A DNA stretch of 64,000 bases from M3 sp964637445 (GTDB lineage: Bacteria; Bacteroidota; Bacteroidia; Bacteroidales; Muribaculaceae). The DNA lies in assembly GCA_964637445.1 (NCBI GenBank), contig CAZWWS010000001.1, positions 48,528 to 112,527 on the forward strand, written 5' to 3'. The notes below the pieces were generated by a model, which did no database searches, was not told where the DNA came from, and saw only the letters and a list, made by a program, of their open reading frames with translations. Shown here in pieces: positions 15,893-26,266 of this stretch. A program made the translations under genes and the position numbers. Within the stretch, counting starts at the first letter, position 1. Each line of letters starts with the position of its first letter.

Positions 15893-18800
15893 TTAGCGGA
15901 TGATTTTGATTGTGCTATTTTGTGCTTTTAAGATATAAACCCCACTGAGGATATTGCTTAAATTCACGCAATTTTCACCTTTAAGTATCAATTGACCATT
16001 GATATTATATACAGAAATTTCGCCATCAGATTTTGCGACATTCCCAACAATGGAAATCGAGCAGTTGTCAATCTCGACGTTTGATATTTCGCTGGAAATT
16101 TCTGTCACACCATTTTCCTTGTCAATAAGGAAATAGTAATCGCGCATTTCGCTAATGGTGTAGTCGGCAAGTTGTTCGCCATTATTCCAATTGTTGAATA
16201 TCAAATTATAGCTTCCCGATGTGGCATTTAACGTGAATACTTTATATGTATTACCTTCAATCTCGGTAGTCCCTTGTACGGCTTGTCCGGGCCATGCACC
16301 GAAAAGTTCGCTCGTGCCCCATGCGTATAGTCCTAAAGAAGCCCAACCGGTATTATCGATAACATAGATATAGTGTTCCGAATCGGGAATTTCAGGAAGT
16401 GAAGCTGATATGCTGAAATTATCGATAGCGAGAGCCATTGCTGCATTTGCAGCATCTCCGCTTGCGACTGTGATATTCCATGCAAGATAGAGGTCGCATC
16501 CTGCTTGAAGATTGGTGTCAAGAACATCGCTTACACTGCGCGTTTCACCTGGGACATCCGTATAGCCTTCAGTGGCATCATCTTTTTCAAAGTATGTGTA
16601 GAATTTGTCCCCGGCTGATGTGAAGTTGCGTCCGTCGATTGAATAATAAAGTTGAACAGCAAAGCCCGCCGCATTAGCACCTTTGCGATATTTTTCTATG
16701 TCGTAGGAAATAATGAGATTTTCAAGGTTAGTTTTCCCATCATTGAATAGATGAGCATAAACATTTACGCATCGAGTACCATTATCTACACCTGTTGAGA
16801 TGCCTCCGATGGCACGGTCGCTATCATCTGTCGATCCAAAATTCCAAAGACCATTTTTAGCGTTGCTTGGTAGGTCGACACCACCACTATATGTAGTATT
16901 GGATAAAGCTGTTGGATATGTTCCAACAATGCGAGGTGCGCTTGTTTGTTTATCAATACGCCATGCCTCAGGAAGAGTGGCATCTGCATTCGAGCCAATG
17001 GCATTAAAGTTCTCTTCGGCGGTGAGTACATCCTCGTTGAGTTTGATTGCCGGATATACTATTACTTCAGTCTCAGCTTCTGCTACAACAATGGTTGCCG
17101 TAGATGTAAAATTGTCGGTTGAGGCTTTGAGTGTGTACTCTCCAAGAGTTTTGTCGGAAGTGTAGATGAGTTCTTCGTTGAAATTTCCGCCGCCACTTAA
17201 TGTGAATTCCACAGGAGTTTCACTTTCTATCGGCATACCGAATTGGTCGTAGATGACATTCGAGAATCGGATGATACCGGCGTTATGGTCTACGACGTTT
17301 TTGAAGTTCGATAGTGCGAGTGCCGCATATCGACGCATTGAGGCTGCATCAACTTCGGGTACATCAGATATTGTATGAGTAATGTTTGTGGCATTTTCAC
17401 CATAGATAAGCGAGTACTCCATGCAAGCTGCCAAATATGTGGCCTTTGGGGTTGGGTGTCGGTCATCGCTGTAGAGGGTTTGGGTAGATTCCGAACCTTC
17501 GGCATCGTAAATGGCTTGGTAGGCCATTGCTACAGGGCATATTGTTACACCAAGATCACGAGCTACGTCAAGATAGTTGTCATGGAATTTTTGATTATAA
17601 TCAGTGAAATTACCCCAATCGCCACTATAAGCCCAGTTCATTGGTAGAATAATTATGGCATTCGGATTAGGACAATATTCGCGAATATAGTCAACCCATT
17701 GTTTTACATTGGCACGGAATGTTTCAATGTTTGTACGTGGAAGTGCGCTTTGTTCCTGAAGGATAATGTGGCTCCACGCGTCAGTGCGAACAAGCATTTT
17801 TGCAGTAGGCGTACCATCTGCTCCGAGTCCATCGCCTTCGTCATAGTGGGTGGACAATGGTTTGCCAAGCATGGTGTGCTTAGTCCAATGAGCGTCTTTA
17901 CCCATGGCAGATGCTATTTCATTAAATACAGCTGCCTGGTCGTTATAATGAATTAGACTGTTGTTGAGTGAAAGAACTTTGACTGATTCAGGCATAGTCG
18001 GAACCAAGACTACATTTTGTGGCTGAAGGCTCATTTCTACTGCGTATGATCCGACCGCTTCCATTGTATATTCACCGGTAGAAACATTGAATGTTACATC
18101 GTATGTTCCGGCTGGTGTGGAAACTTTTCCGGTACTACCTTTTTCAAGTACGCCCGATGTGGCTGGTTCTATCGCATCGTTATTGTTAGCAGCACCCCAT
18201 ACACCACTCATGCCGAGACGTTGATATAGACGCCATTGGCAATTGCCCGAAGTGCCGGCGGACATTGTGACACGTCCGGCAAAAACGTCTGCCGTTTCAG
18301 TCAATTTTAATTCACCGGAGGTATTCATGTAGTTCCACTCATTATTGTCTCCAATAATATAAACGGAAGTCAGATTAGCTGAGTCATCATCACTTTCAAG
18401 CAACAACGTGGCTTCTCCATCGTTGATTGACAATACTATTCGAGAACATTCATAAGTGTTACCGCCACACGAAATATTGCCGTCTGTACCGGCTACAAGC
18501 GTGTATGGAGTATCCATCATGATTGAAGAACCGTTAGTGCCATAATTGCATGACGAACTCCAATTGGCATCTGCTACTTTGAAAGTCCCATTAATGGTTT
18601 TGTCATATAGCACGTATGTGCCATCTCCTTCATTTGAAAATTCCCAATCAGAATATGCTTCCCAACTATTGACTTCGCCTCGCAGATATATACCCGATGA
18701 TACGAATGCAGGTCGATTTGGGTCAACCCAACCGGTATAAGTTGATGGGTCGGAAATTTCGCTTACTTCATCTGCGGTGGCGCAAAGATAATAATCCTTC

Positions 18801-19792
18801 CCACCGGAAATAGCGAAATCGGTTAATTGATTTCCGCCTCCGTTATCATTGATTTGTAAAGTGTAGTTCCCCTGACCTGAATACTCGAATGCTTTATATG
18901 TTACTCCATTTAGAGTTGTCGAAATGTTTGAAGTCGCTCCGGGGAACGTACCGAACAATTCGGCATCGCCACTTGCGTAAAGAGCCAAATTATCCCATCC
19001 GGTTACATCTTCGATATAGATATAGTTGGTATTGTCATTCGTGTATTCAATATCGATGGTAATATTGTCGATAGCAAGTCCCATTGCTTTATTGGGAGAA
19101 GAACCTGACGCAACGGAGATATTCCACGCAACATATAACTCTGACTCAGAAGCGACGTCAAGTAAAAATGTCTTATTAGCAACGTTTACGGTTTCAATTG
19201 GGACGATTTCTGCTCCTAAAGTTTCGTTGTCGGGTGAGAAGAGTGTGTAAAAATCATCTCCGGCGTTGGTCCAATTGGTACCATCGATTGAATAGTATAC
19301 TTGTACAGCAAAGCCTGCTGAGTTATCGCCTTTACGATATTTTTCAATGTCGTAGTTTAGCGTGATTTTAGAAATGGATTTTTCAGCTGCATTATAAATC
19401 TTTGAAATTAGATTTACGCATCTCGTGCCATTCGATACTGTGGTCGATAGTCCTCCAATTGCACGATCAGATGGAGTAGAACTTGAACCGAAATTCCAAG
19501 TCCCATTCGTAGCATTACTTGCAAGGCTGACGCCTCCGGCATACATTAAGTCTTGTGTGGCATTGGAAAAACTACCAATTGTGCGAGGGGCTGTCAACTG
19601 GCGTTCTACATACCAGCCATCGGGCATTGTTAAAGTCCCGGACTGAGTGGTTTCGTCCCACATTGAGTCGAAGTTTTGCTCTACTTGGGTTGTTTCAACA
19701 TCAACGTTGATTGCATTTTGTGCAGTCGTTGGTAAAAATAAACCTAAGCAGCTCATTACGACAAAATTTCGTAGTAAATTTCTTTTGCGCAT
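15893..19792 (-). CDS. secreted multidomain SGNH hydrolase with CBM26-like starch-binding modules and T9SS sorting domain
   Basis: A 1299-residue protein with a signal peptide (1-24). Order: beta-sandwich module A1 (about 37-250), CBM26-like module (255-350, with the ELFGTFPG loop), SusE-like module (360-470), a second similar module (475-580), an SGNH/DUF4886-type hydrolase (600-835), an Ig-like domain (840-905), module A2 (920-1135, a clear copy of A1), a second CBM26-like module (1140-1235, ELFGAWPG), and a T9SS type A sorting domain at the end (VYNINGQL...GVYILKAQ). Candidate triad residues are Ser612 in LNNSLIH and Asp776/His779 in SDDRHP. The layout suggests an esterase or deacylase held on starch at the cell surface. 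The substrate is inference. Confidence 0.8.
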   Translation of the reverse strand: MRKRNLLRNFVVMSCLGLFLPTTAQNAINVDVETTQVEQNFDSMWDETTQSGTLTMPDGWYVERQLTAPRTIGSFSNATQDLMYAGGVSLASNATNGTWNFGSSSTPSDRAIGGLSTTVSNGTRCVNLISKIYNAAEKSISKITLNYDIEKYRKGDNSAGFAVQVYYSIDGTNWTNAGDDFYTLFSPDNETLGAEIVPIETVNVANKTFLLDVASESELYVAWNISVASGSSPNKAMGLAIDNITIDIEYTNDNTNYIYIEDVTGWDNLALYASGDAELFGTFPGATSNISTTLNGVTYKAFEYSGQGNYTLQINDNGGGNQLTDFAISGGKDYYLCATADEVSEISDPSTYTGWVDPNRPAFVSSGIYLRGEVNSWEAYSDWEFSNEGDGTYVLYDKTINGTFKVADANWSSSCNYGTNGSSIMMDTPYTLVAGTDGNISCGGNTYECSRIVLSINDGEATLLLESDDDSANLTSVYIIGDNNEWNYMNTSGELKLTETADVFAGRVTMSAGTSGNCQWRLYQRLGMSGVWGAANNNDAIEPATSGVLEKGSTGKVSTPAGTYDVTFNVSTGEYTMEAVGSYAVEMSLQPQNVVLVPTMPESVKVLSLNNSLIHYNDQAAVFNEIASAMGKDAHWTKHTMLGKPLSTHYDEGDGLGADGTPTAKMLVRTDAWSHIILQEQSALPRTNIETFRANVKQWVDYIREYCPNPNAIIILPMNWAYSGDWGNFTDYNQKFHDNYLDVARDLGVTICPVAMAYQAIYDAEGSESTQTLYSDDRHPTPKATYLAACMEYSLIYGENATNITHTISDVPEVDAASMRRYAALALSNFKNVVDHNAGIIRFSNVIYDQFGMPIESETPVEFTLSGGGNFNEELIYTSDKTLGEYTLKASTDNFTSTATIVVAEAETEVIVYPAIKLNEDVLTAEENFNAIGSNADATLPEAWRIDKQTSAPRIVGTYPTALSNTTYSGGVDLPSNAKNGLWNFGSTDDSDRAIGGISTGVDNGTRCVNVYAHLFNDGKTNLENLIISYDIEKYRKGANAAGFAVQLYYSIDGRNFTSAGDKFYTYFEKDDATEGYTDVPGETRSVSDVLDTNLQAGCDLYLAWNITVASGDAANAAMALAIDNFSISASLPEIPDSEHYIYVIDNTGWASLGLYAWGTSELFGAWPGQAVQGTTEIEGNTYKVFTLNATSGSYNLIFNNWNNGEQLADYTISEMRDYYFLIDKENGVTEISSEISNVEIDNCSISIVGNVAKSDGEISVYNINGQLILKGENCVNLSNILSGVYILKAQNSTIKIIR

Positions 19793-19841
19793 GGTATTTT
19801 GGCTTTAGTTAATAAAAATTCTTATGAGATCTTATAATACG

Positions 19842-19857
19842 TAACTTTGCAAAGTTA
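19842..19857. promoter_or_regulatory. perfect 16-bp palindrome made of two opposed -7 elements
   Basis: TAACTTTG (19842-19849) is followed immediately by CAAAGTTA (19850-19857), so each strand reads a perfect TAnnTTTG box. The minus copy lies 57 bp before the SGNH/CBM26 gene. The plus copy faces the CpsB-like gene, which also has a nearer -7 box. No TTTG was found at the expected distance for either. Confidence 0.55.
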
Positions 19858-20032
19858 GTGATAAATATATTTATCAGGTTTATAACCTTTGTCGAAATAA
19901 ATAAAAATCAAGGATGGCGACATTCGTAAAATGTTAAGAATTAGTGGACTAAATGCTTGTTATGTGCGTTAAATCAAACTTTGGTTGATATTTTAGTGCT
20001 CAGAAAATTTAATACTATTCAGAGATAATCAC

Positions 20033-20040
20033 TACATTTG
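20033..20040 (+). promoter_or_regulatory. -7 element TACATTTG for the CpsB-like gene
   Basis: It matches TAnnTTTG and lies 22 bp before the ATG at 20063. Confidence 0.6.
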
Positions 20041-20062
20041 TAGTCGAAATATATAAAGATTA

Positions 20063-20803
20063 ATGATGTTAGGTTTTTTCAAGAAAAAAGAAGTCCCCTC
20101 GCAATTATTTTTCTCGACGGATATACACTGCCATATAATACCGGGTATTGATGATGGTTCTCCGGATGTTGGTACATCTGTTGAGTTAATCGAGCGAATG
20201 CAAGGGTGGGGCATAAATAGAATTATTGCAAGTCCTCATGTAACTATGGGGACATTCGAAAATACGCCATCTACGATTGGTAATGCCTTGTCGGCTTTGA
20301 AAAATGAATTAGATAGCAAGAATAACAATATTGATATATCACATTCTGCGGAATATCGTATTGATGAGAATTTTGTTCGTCAAATAGAAGCAAATGCAAT
20401 TGTTCCTCTGCCGAACAATTATCTTCTTGTCGAAAACTCTTTTCTACAAGAACCATGGGGATTGGATCAGTTTTTATTTGATTTAAAGGTAAAAGGTTTT
20501 ATGCCAATACTTGCCCATCCCGAACGGTATATATATTATACGACGGGCAAACGTACGCGTTACGACGAATTGCATTCGACAGGAACATTGTTCCAAATAA
20601 ATCTGCTTAGTTTGGCCGGATATTATGGTAGTAGTGAACGCAAAATTGCAGAATATCTTATAGAAAAAGGGTATGCCGATTTTATCGGTACCGACTTGCA
20701 CAATCATCGTCATGCTGATTGTATCGACAAATACTTAGCATCGAAAGAATATCGCAAGCATCAACAGGCTTTGCATGTGAAAAATGATATTGCTTTTAAG
20801 TGA
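20063..20803 (+). CDS. CpsB/YwqE-type tyrosine-protein phosphatase (PHP superfamily)
   Basis: A 246-residue metal-dependent phosphatase. The PHP metal-binding signature STDIHCHIIPGIDDGS stands near residues 18-33, further ligands appear in ASPHVT and AHPERY, and the final metal-site motif is GTDLHNH. Homologues dephosphorylate bacterial tyrosine kinases that control capsule or exopolysaccharide chain length. No partner kinase is next to it here, so it may act on a kinase encoded elsewhere, perhaps in the polysaccharide locus that ends at the left of the window. Confidence 0.85.
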   Translation: MMLGFFKKKEVPSQLFFSTDIHCHIIPGIDDGSPDVGTSVELIERMQGWGINRIIASPHVTMGTFENTPSTIGNALSALKNELDSKNNNIDISHSAEYRIDENFVRQIEANAIVPLPNNYLLVENSFLQEPWGLDQFLFDLKVKGFMPILAHPERYIYYTTGKRTRYDELHSTGTLFQINLLSLAGYYGSSERKIAEYLIEKGYADFIGTDLHNHRHADCIDKYLASKEYRKHQQALHVKNDIAFK

Positions 20804-20819
20804 TTATTACAACATATTA

Positions 20820-20857
20820 AAATATCCCGGCAATAGAGAAATTGTCGGGATATTTTT
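20820..20857. terminator. bidirectional terminator between cpsB-like gene and pbp1A
   Basis: A 15-bp stem with one G-T pair (20820-20834 with 20841-20855) lies between the convergent genes, with T-runs on the plus side. Confidence 0.85.
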
Positions 20858-20877
20858 GTGTTGCCTTGAAATATGTT

Positions 20878-23250
20878 TTAATCGAATACTCCTTCGATTG
20901 ATTCATCAGTTACTTCGTCTTCAAACTCTCCATAATAAGAGCCTTCACATAGGTCTATGTTGGGAAATGTGAATGTTGTCTCTTGCGAGTATGGCAATGT
21001 CTTGTCGGCATAAACTTTCTTTATGTAGTGACCATATATTGGAAGTGCCATTGATGCTCCTTGTCCGTATGCCATACCGTTGAAGTGTATATAGCGCTCT
21101 TCTCCACCAACCCAAACTCCGGATACTAATTGAGGTGTGAATCCCATAAACCATCCGTCAGCATTATAGTTTGTGGTACCGGTTTTTCCTCCCATTTGAG
21201 CTGTAATGTTGTATGGCGCTCGGCGTAGTCTGTTACCTGTACCGCTATCCACAACGTTGAGGAGAATTGAAAGAATGCGATAATAGGCTGTTTCGCTGAT
21301 TACTTCTGTATGCTTAGGCGTAAATTCTGCTATAATATTCCCGTTAGCATCAGCTATTGCAGTAACAAAAATTGGGTCAACTCGCATACCCTTATTAGCA
21401 AAAGCAGAATAAGCTGTCACCATTTCTTTGACGGTAACATCGCATGAGCCAAGGCACAATGACATTACCGGATCAATATGGCTTGTGATGCCGAAATTGT
21501 GCATATTGCGAGCTAAAGTGGATGGTGATAGTTGCTCCATTAGTCGAGCCGATATCCAGTTGTTGGAGTTAGTTAATGCCCATCTTAAATCTACCATTTC
21601 GCCTACACGTGCGTTACCGGCATTTCGTGGCGACCATGGCCTTCCGGATTCGTCGATAATCGTTGGCTGCTCATTGAGAAATTGGTCGCATGGAGTAAAC
21701 CCTTCTTCCATTGCGTACGTATATAGGAAAGGTTTGATAGTAGAACCGATTTGTCGTCGACCGGTCGAAACCATATCATATTGGAAGAATGTGAAATTAG
21801 GACCTCCTACATATGCTTTGACATGACCATTTGTCGGATCCATTGACATAAAACCTGTGCGAAGGAAATGCTTATGATATAATATCGAGTCGCGTGGAGT
21901 CATTGTAGTGTCGATAGTCCCGGTTTCATAGCTGAATACTTTCATATCGATAGGTTCATTGAATGCAGCAAGGATGTCTTTTTCGCTTTTCCCTGCTTTT
22001 TTCATTACTCGATACCTATCGCTCTGATGGATAGCATTGTTTATGAGTTTTTGAAGTTGTGCCGATGATAACTCTTCGCGGTTGGTTGTGTATGGAGCCC
22101 CCTTTACACCTCGCTTCTCCTTGAAGAACTGAGGTTGTAAGTAGCCTCTGAAATGTTTGTTTACGGCTTCTTCGGCATATTGTTGCATTCTTGAGTCGAT
22201 GGTGGTAAATATTTTCAACCCATCTGTGTAGATATTATATTTAGTGCCATCCGGTTTGGGGTTCTTCTCAATCCAACCAAACAAAGGATTATTCTCCCAT
22301 GCAATAGAGTCGTCAACATATTTTTGTTTTTCCCATGATTCGTAGTCGCTGAGAAGAGGCTTTTTAGCCCGTAGTATTCGGCGTAGCTCTTCGCGGAAAT
22401 ATGGGGCAAGACCATCTTTATGGTCTACACGATGAAATTTAAGCTCAAGGGGCAGTTGTTTTAGAGAATCACATTCTGCCTCTGTGATGTATCCGGATTT
22501 TTCCATCTGTTCGAATACTACGTTTCGACGATCACGAGTCCTCTCGTTGCGTCTTACCGGATTGTAATATGATGGATTCTTTACCATTCCGACCAATGTT
22601 GCGGCTTCTTCGATTGAGAGTTCTTTAGGATCCTTTCCGAAATATACATATGCGGCGGATTTTATACCTACGGCATTATATAAAAAGTCAAATTGGTTCA
22701 AGTACATTCGGATAATTTCATCTTTCGTATAGTAGCGTTCGAGTTTAATTGCTATCATCCACTCGATAGGCTTTTGTAACGCACGCTCAAATACATTCTC
22801 CGACGATGGTGAGTATAGCTGTTTTGCAAGTTGCTGGGTAATTGTAGAGCCACCTCCTGCATTCTTTTGACCCATCAAAACAGTTTTTACCATCACACGC
22901 ATCATTGCTCTAAGATCAATTCCGGAGTGTTCTTCAAAACGAGAATCTTCAGTGGCAATAAGGGCATCAATTACGTGTTGGGATATATCGTCAATGTCTA
23001 CATATACGCGATTTCCCGTATTCTGATAATATCGACCAAGTTCTTCGCCATCTGCTGAGTATATGACCGAGGCAAATTTGTCTTTTGGGTTTTTCAATTC
23101 TTCAACAGGGGGCATATAACCGATTACACCATTGTATATCAATACAAAAAATAGAAAAACGACTAATACTAAACACAAAAAAGTTGCCCACATTGAGGCA
23201 ATGATGCGACTATACGATTTTCGTGATGTTTTTTTAACTTTGTTATCCAT
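20878..23250 (-). CDS. penicillin-binding protein 1A (transglycosylase/transpeptidase)
   Basis: Class A PBP of 790 residues that polymerises and cross-links peptidoglycan. It has one N-terminal membrane anchor (about 18-42), a GT51 transglycosylase domain with the catalytic EDSRFEEHSGID motif and GGSTITQQLAKQLY, and a transpeptidase domain with the serine motif GSTIKP, the SNN motif and the KTGTT motif. The protein ends with a short acidic tail. A consensus promoter (23292-23322) lies upstream, and the gene is divergent from priA. Confidence 0.93.
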   Translation of the reverse strand: MDNKVKKTSRKSYSRIIASMWATFLCLVLVVFLFFVLIYNGVIGYMPPVEELKNPKDKFASVIYSADGEELGRYYQNTGNRVYVDIDDISQHVIDALIATEDSRFEEHSGIDLRAMMRVMVKTVLMGQKNAGGGSTITQQLAKQLYSPSSENVFERALQKPIEWMIAIKLERYYTKDEIIRMYLNQFDFLYNAVGIKSAAYVYFGKDPKELSIEEAATLVGMVKNPSYYNPVRRNERTRDRRNVVFEQMEKSGYITEAECDSLKQLPLELKFHRVDHKDGLAPYFREELRRILRAKKPLLSDYESWEKQKYVDDSIAWENNPLFGWIEKNPKPDGTKYNIYTDGLKIFTTIDSRMQQYAEEAVNKHFRGYLQPQFFKEKRGVKGAPYTTNREELSSAQLQKLINNAIHQSDRYRVMKKAGKSEKDILAAFNEPIDMKVFSYETGTIDTTMTPRDSILYHKHFLRTGFMSMDPTNGHVKAYVGGPNFTFFQYDMVSTGRRQIGSTIKPFLYTYAMEEGFTPCDQFLNEQPTIIDESGRPWSPRNAGNARVGEMVDLRWALTNSNNWISARLMEQLSPSTLARNMHNFGITSHIDPVMSLCLGSCDVTVKEMVTAYSAFANKGMRVDPIFVTAIADANGNIIAEFTPKHTEVISETAYYRILSILLNVVDSGTGNRLRRAPYNITAQMGGKTGTTNYNADGWFMGFTPQLVSGVWVGGEERYIHFNGMAYGQGASMALPIYGHYIKKVYADKTLPYSQETTFTFPNIDLCEGSYYGEFEDEVTDESIEGVFD

Positions 23251-23291
23251 TACGATGAATGATAAGTACCTACATAGGCATATTAATAGTG

Positions 23292-23322
23292 CAAAGGTAA
23301 TAAATTAATCGATTGACGCAAA
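23292..23322 (-). promoter_or_regulatory. pbp1A promoter (TTTG-N19-TACCTTTG)
   Basis: On the minus strand, TTTG at 23319-23322 and TACCTTTG at 23292-23299 are 19 bp apart; the ATG is about 42 bp further on. The -33 region is itself part of another TAnnTTTG match (23319-23326). Confidence 0.75.
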
Positions 23323-23383
23323 GATAATATTTGCATTGCTTAGGATTTTTCTCTACCTTTACCACTAATTTACATTTCTCATC

Positions 23384-25842
23384 ATGGCAGAGTCTTATGC
23401 TGAGGTCTTACTACCTCTTCCGTTATATTCTACATTCACATACCACATACCCAATGAATTGTTATATAAACTAAAGGTCGGGTATCGGGTAATCGTACCT
23501 TTTGGACGAAAAAAATTCTATACAGGTATTGTTGCAGCTATTTCTACGGTGGCTCCGGATGGTTATGAGGTTAAGGACATTGCGATGATTTTGGAAAACT
23601 ATCCCATAGTTAAACACCCTCAACTCAAATTCTGGGATTGGATTTCCGAATACTATTTGTGTTCACCCGGGGAGGTGTATCGAGCTGCTATGCCGGCAGG
23701 ATTGAAAGTTGAAAGTGAAACATTTGTGGAACTTAATAGCGATTATGAGGAAAGTGAGGATTCCCGATTGTCAGAAAGGGAAGTGGTGATATGTCAACTG
23801 CTTGACCATGAGGGAAAGATGTCGCTTGTCGATATTGAAAAGAAAACTGAATTCCGAAATATTGGGGCTATTGTTGCTCGGCTGATTGAAAAAAGGCTGT
23901 AATTATATCGGAAAAATTAGTGGAGCGCTATCGTTCAAAAAAAGAAGTATATGTGCGATTGATCGCTCAGAATAATGAAACATTACATGATGCATTTGAT
24001 AAGCTAAAGGGAGCCAAAAAACAGGAAATGATGCTTTTGGCCCTGATTGAAATGTCAAGAGGCAAAGATGGCATAAGTAAAGAGGTGGCTCGGCGCGAAT
24101 TGATTGAGCGCACAGGACTTTCGACTGCGATTCTCTCCGCTATGGCACAAAAGGGTATAGTCGAAATATTCAAAAAAGAGATAAATCGATTCAAATACAA
24201 TGGCTTAGTGGCTGGAACGCTACCGGTTTTAAGTGTGCCGCAACGTGATGCGTTAGATGGAGTGCATCGAGCCTTTATTGATAAGAGTATCACACTATTG
24301 CATGGCATTACTTCAAGTGGTAAGACCGAGATTTATATTCACTTGATTTCCTATGTAATGAATCGAGGTGATCAAGCATTGTTTCTCGTCCCGGAAATAG
24401 CGTTGACTACTCAGTTGACTCGACGATTACAACGAGTGTTTGGCGACAACGTTTTGATATATCATTCTAAATTCTCAGATAATGAAAGAGTTGATATTTG
24501 GAAACGTCTGCTCGAATCGGGGCAACCATGTGTTGTGTTAGGAGCGCGTTCTGCGATATTCCTGCCATTTACTCGTTTAGGTATCGTTATAGTCGACGAA
24601 GAACATGAACAAAGTTATAAGCAGTTTGATCCTGCTCCGAGATATAATGCTCGTGATGCTGCGATGGTGCTTGCCTCGATGCATGGGGCTAAAACTCTCC
24701 TCGGTAGTGCAACACCTTCAGTCGAGACGTATTATAAAGCTATATCGGGTAGATATGGATTAGTATCGCTCGATAAGCGATATGAAGGCGCAAATCTACC
24801 GGCGATAGAGGTGATAGATATGAGTGTAGCTCGCAAACGATATCGAGTGAAAGGTACATTTGCCGAACGAACAATGTTTTTGGCTCATAATGCGTTGGAG
24901 AAAGGAGAACAAGTCATATTTTTTCACAATCGACGCGGATATGCTCCTATGGCTCGATGCAAGATGTGCGGATGGATCCCAAAGTGTGAGCATTGCGATG
25001 TGTCGCTCACTTATCATCGCTACCATGACGAATTGGTGTGTCATTATTGCGGTGCTACATATAAGTCATTCAGTGTTTGTCCTGCTTGTAAAGAACCCGG
25101 AGTGGAAAAATTGGGTTATGGGACAGAGCGAGTAGAGGACGAGGTGGCAAATCTGTTCCCTGATGCCAAAATATCTCGAATGGATCTTGATACAACTCGC
25201 AATAAGGACGGCTATGAAGAAATTATTGAAAATTTCTCACAGCGCAAATCTCAAATTCTTGTCGGTACTCAGATGGTGACGAAAGGATTGGACTTTGATG
25301 GTGTGAGTGTAGTAGGAGTATTGAATGCTGATACTATAATTAATTATCCCGATTTTCGAGCTACGGAACGCGCATTTAATATGCTTGAACAGGTATCGGG
25401 GCGAGCCGGGCGTCGTAATACCGAAGGGGTAGTAGCTGTGCAAACCTACCAACCGACTCATCCCATTATTGAGCATTTGCAAAAACATGATTATAAGGGC
25501 TTTTATCAAATGGAAATAGCTGAACGTGAGCGTTATTTATATCCTCCTTTCACTCGACTTATTTATATTTATCTAAAACATCGTGACGATGATGTAGTGT
25601 GTGAGATGGCTGCTATATATGGAAACAAACTGCGAGAGTTGTTTGGTAATCGTGTGTTTGGCCCCGAGGAACCTGCTGTTTCGCGAGTTCAATCGCTATA
25701 TATTCGCAAAATAATGCTCAAAATAGAAGTAACCGCTTCGATGAAAAAAGTGAAAACAATATTGCGCGATTTATATGAGCGTATGCACGAAAATCCACGC
25801 ATGAAAGGTATTGTAATTTATTATGATGTAGACCCAATGTAA
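23384..25842 (+). CDS. priA: primosomal protein N' (PriA helicase), broken by one frameshift
   Basis: Replication-restart helicase. Codons from 23384 encode the 3'-DNA-binding domain (LLPLPLYSTFTYHIP, VIVPFGRKKFYTG) and the start of the winged-helix region, then reach a stop at 23900-23902. The rest continues in the -1 frame through the DEAH helicase (GITSSGKTEIY, VDEEHE), the zinc-binding cysteines (CKMCGWIPKCEHC, CHYCGATYKSFSVCPAC) and the C-terminal domain to 25842. Adding one A to the A6 run at 23889-23894 joins the two frames as LIEKKAVIISEKLVERY. The separate GTG at 23920 is therefore not a real start. This is either a sequencing error in a homopolymer or a recent inactivation. Confidence 0.85.
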
Positions 25843-25849
25843 GTTTCGT

Positions 25850-26225
25850 ATGATAAAATCGATGTTGATTGCCGGTATTGGAGGCTTTGTTGGTACATGT
25901 GGCAGATATTTAATTGGACGATGGTGTGCATCAATGTTTAATGTAATGGCTCATTTTAATTAGGCACATTTTTGGTAATATAATCGGAAGCTTTTGCATC
26001 GGGTTGCTATTCGGAATGATGGAACGCACCAATATCCTATCGGCTCATTCCTCGATATTATTGATTACCGGATTTTGCGGTGGGTTTACGACTTTCTCTA
26101 CGTTTGCCAATGACATGGTTGTCCTATCCTCGAAAGACGAGGGTACAACGTTTATTCTATACTTACTGCCAAGCATCATAGTAGGCATAGCCTACGTATG
26201 GCTCGGCCACTATCTAATCCGCTAA
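25850..26225 (+). pseudogene. crcB: fluoride exporter CrcB/Fluc with two frameshifts
   Basis: Fluc proteins are small dimeric membrane channels that expel fluoride. From ATG 25850 the frame reads MIKSMLIAGIGGFVGTCGRY, the normal N-terminus, and stops at a TAG near 25962. Family residues continue in the next frame (LGTFLV) and then in a third frame (NIIGSFCIGLL, GFCGGFTTFSTFANDM, ending VWLGHYLIR). Two single-base losses, near 25959-25962 and 25978-25982, explain this exactly. With repair the length would be about 125 residues, normal for the family. No fluoride riboswitch was seen. It follows priA by 7 bp. Confidence 0.8.
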
Positions 26226-26266
26226 AAATAAGGATATTTTGTTCTGATAATCTGCTCATTGAAATT

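Noticed and set aside
23889..23896. Canonical programmed -1 frameshift site in priA
   Set aside because: The A-run looks like a slippery site, but in the upstream frame the codons are GAA AAA AGG, so the classic A AAA AAG heptamer is out of phase and no stimulatory hairpin was seen. Productive slippage remains possible but is not supported.
23920..25842. Separate helicase gene starting at GTG 23920
   Set aside because: The codons before it in the same frame (AVIISEKL) continue the PriA family sequence, so it is the second part of one broken gene.
25843..25860. Fluoride riboswitch before crcB
   Set aside because: Only 7 bp separate crcB from priA and no pseudoknot-like structure is visible.
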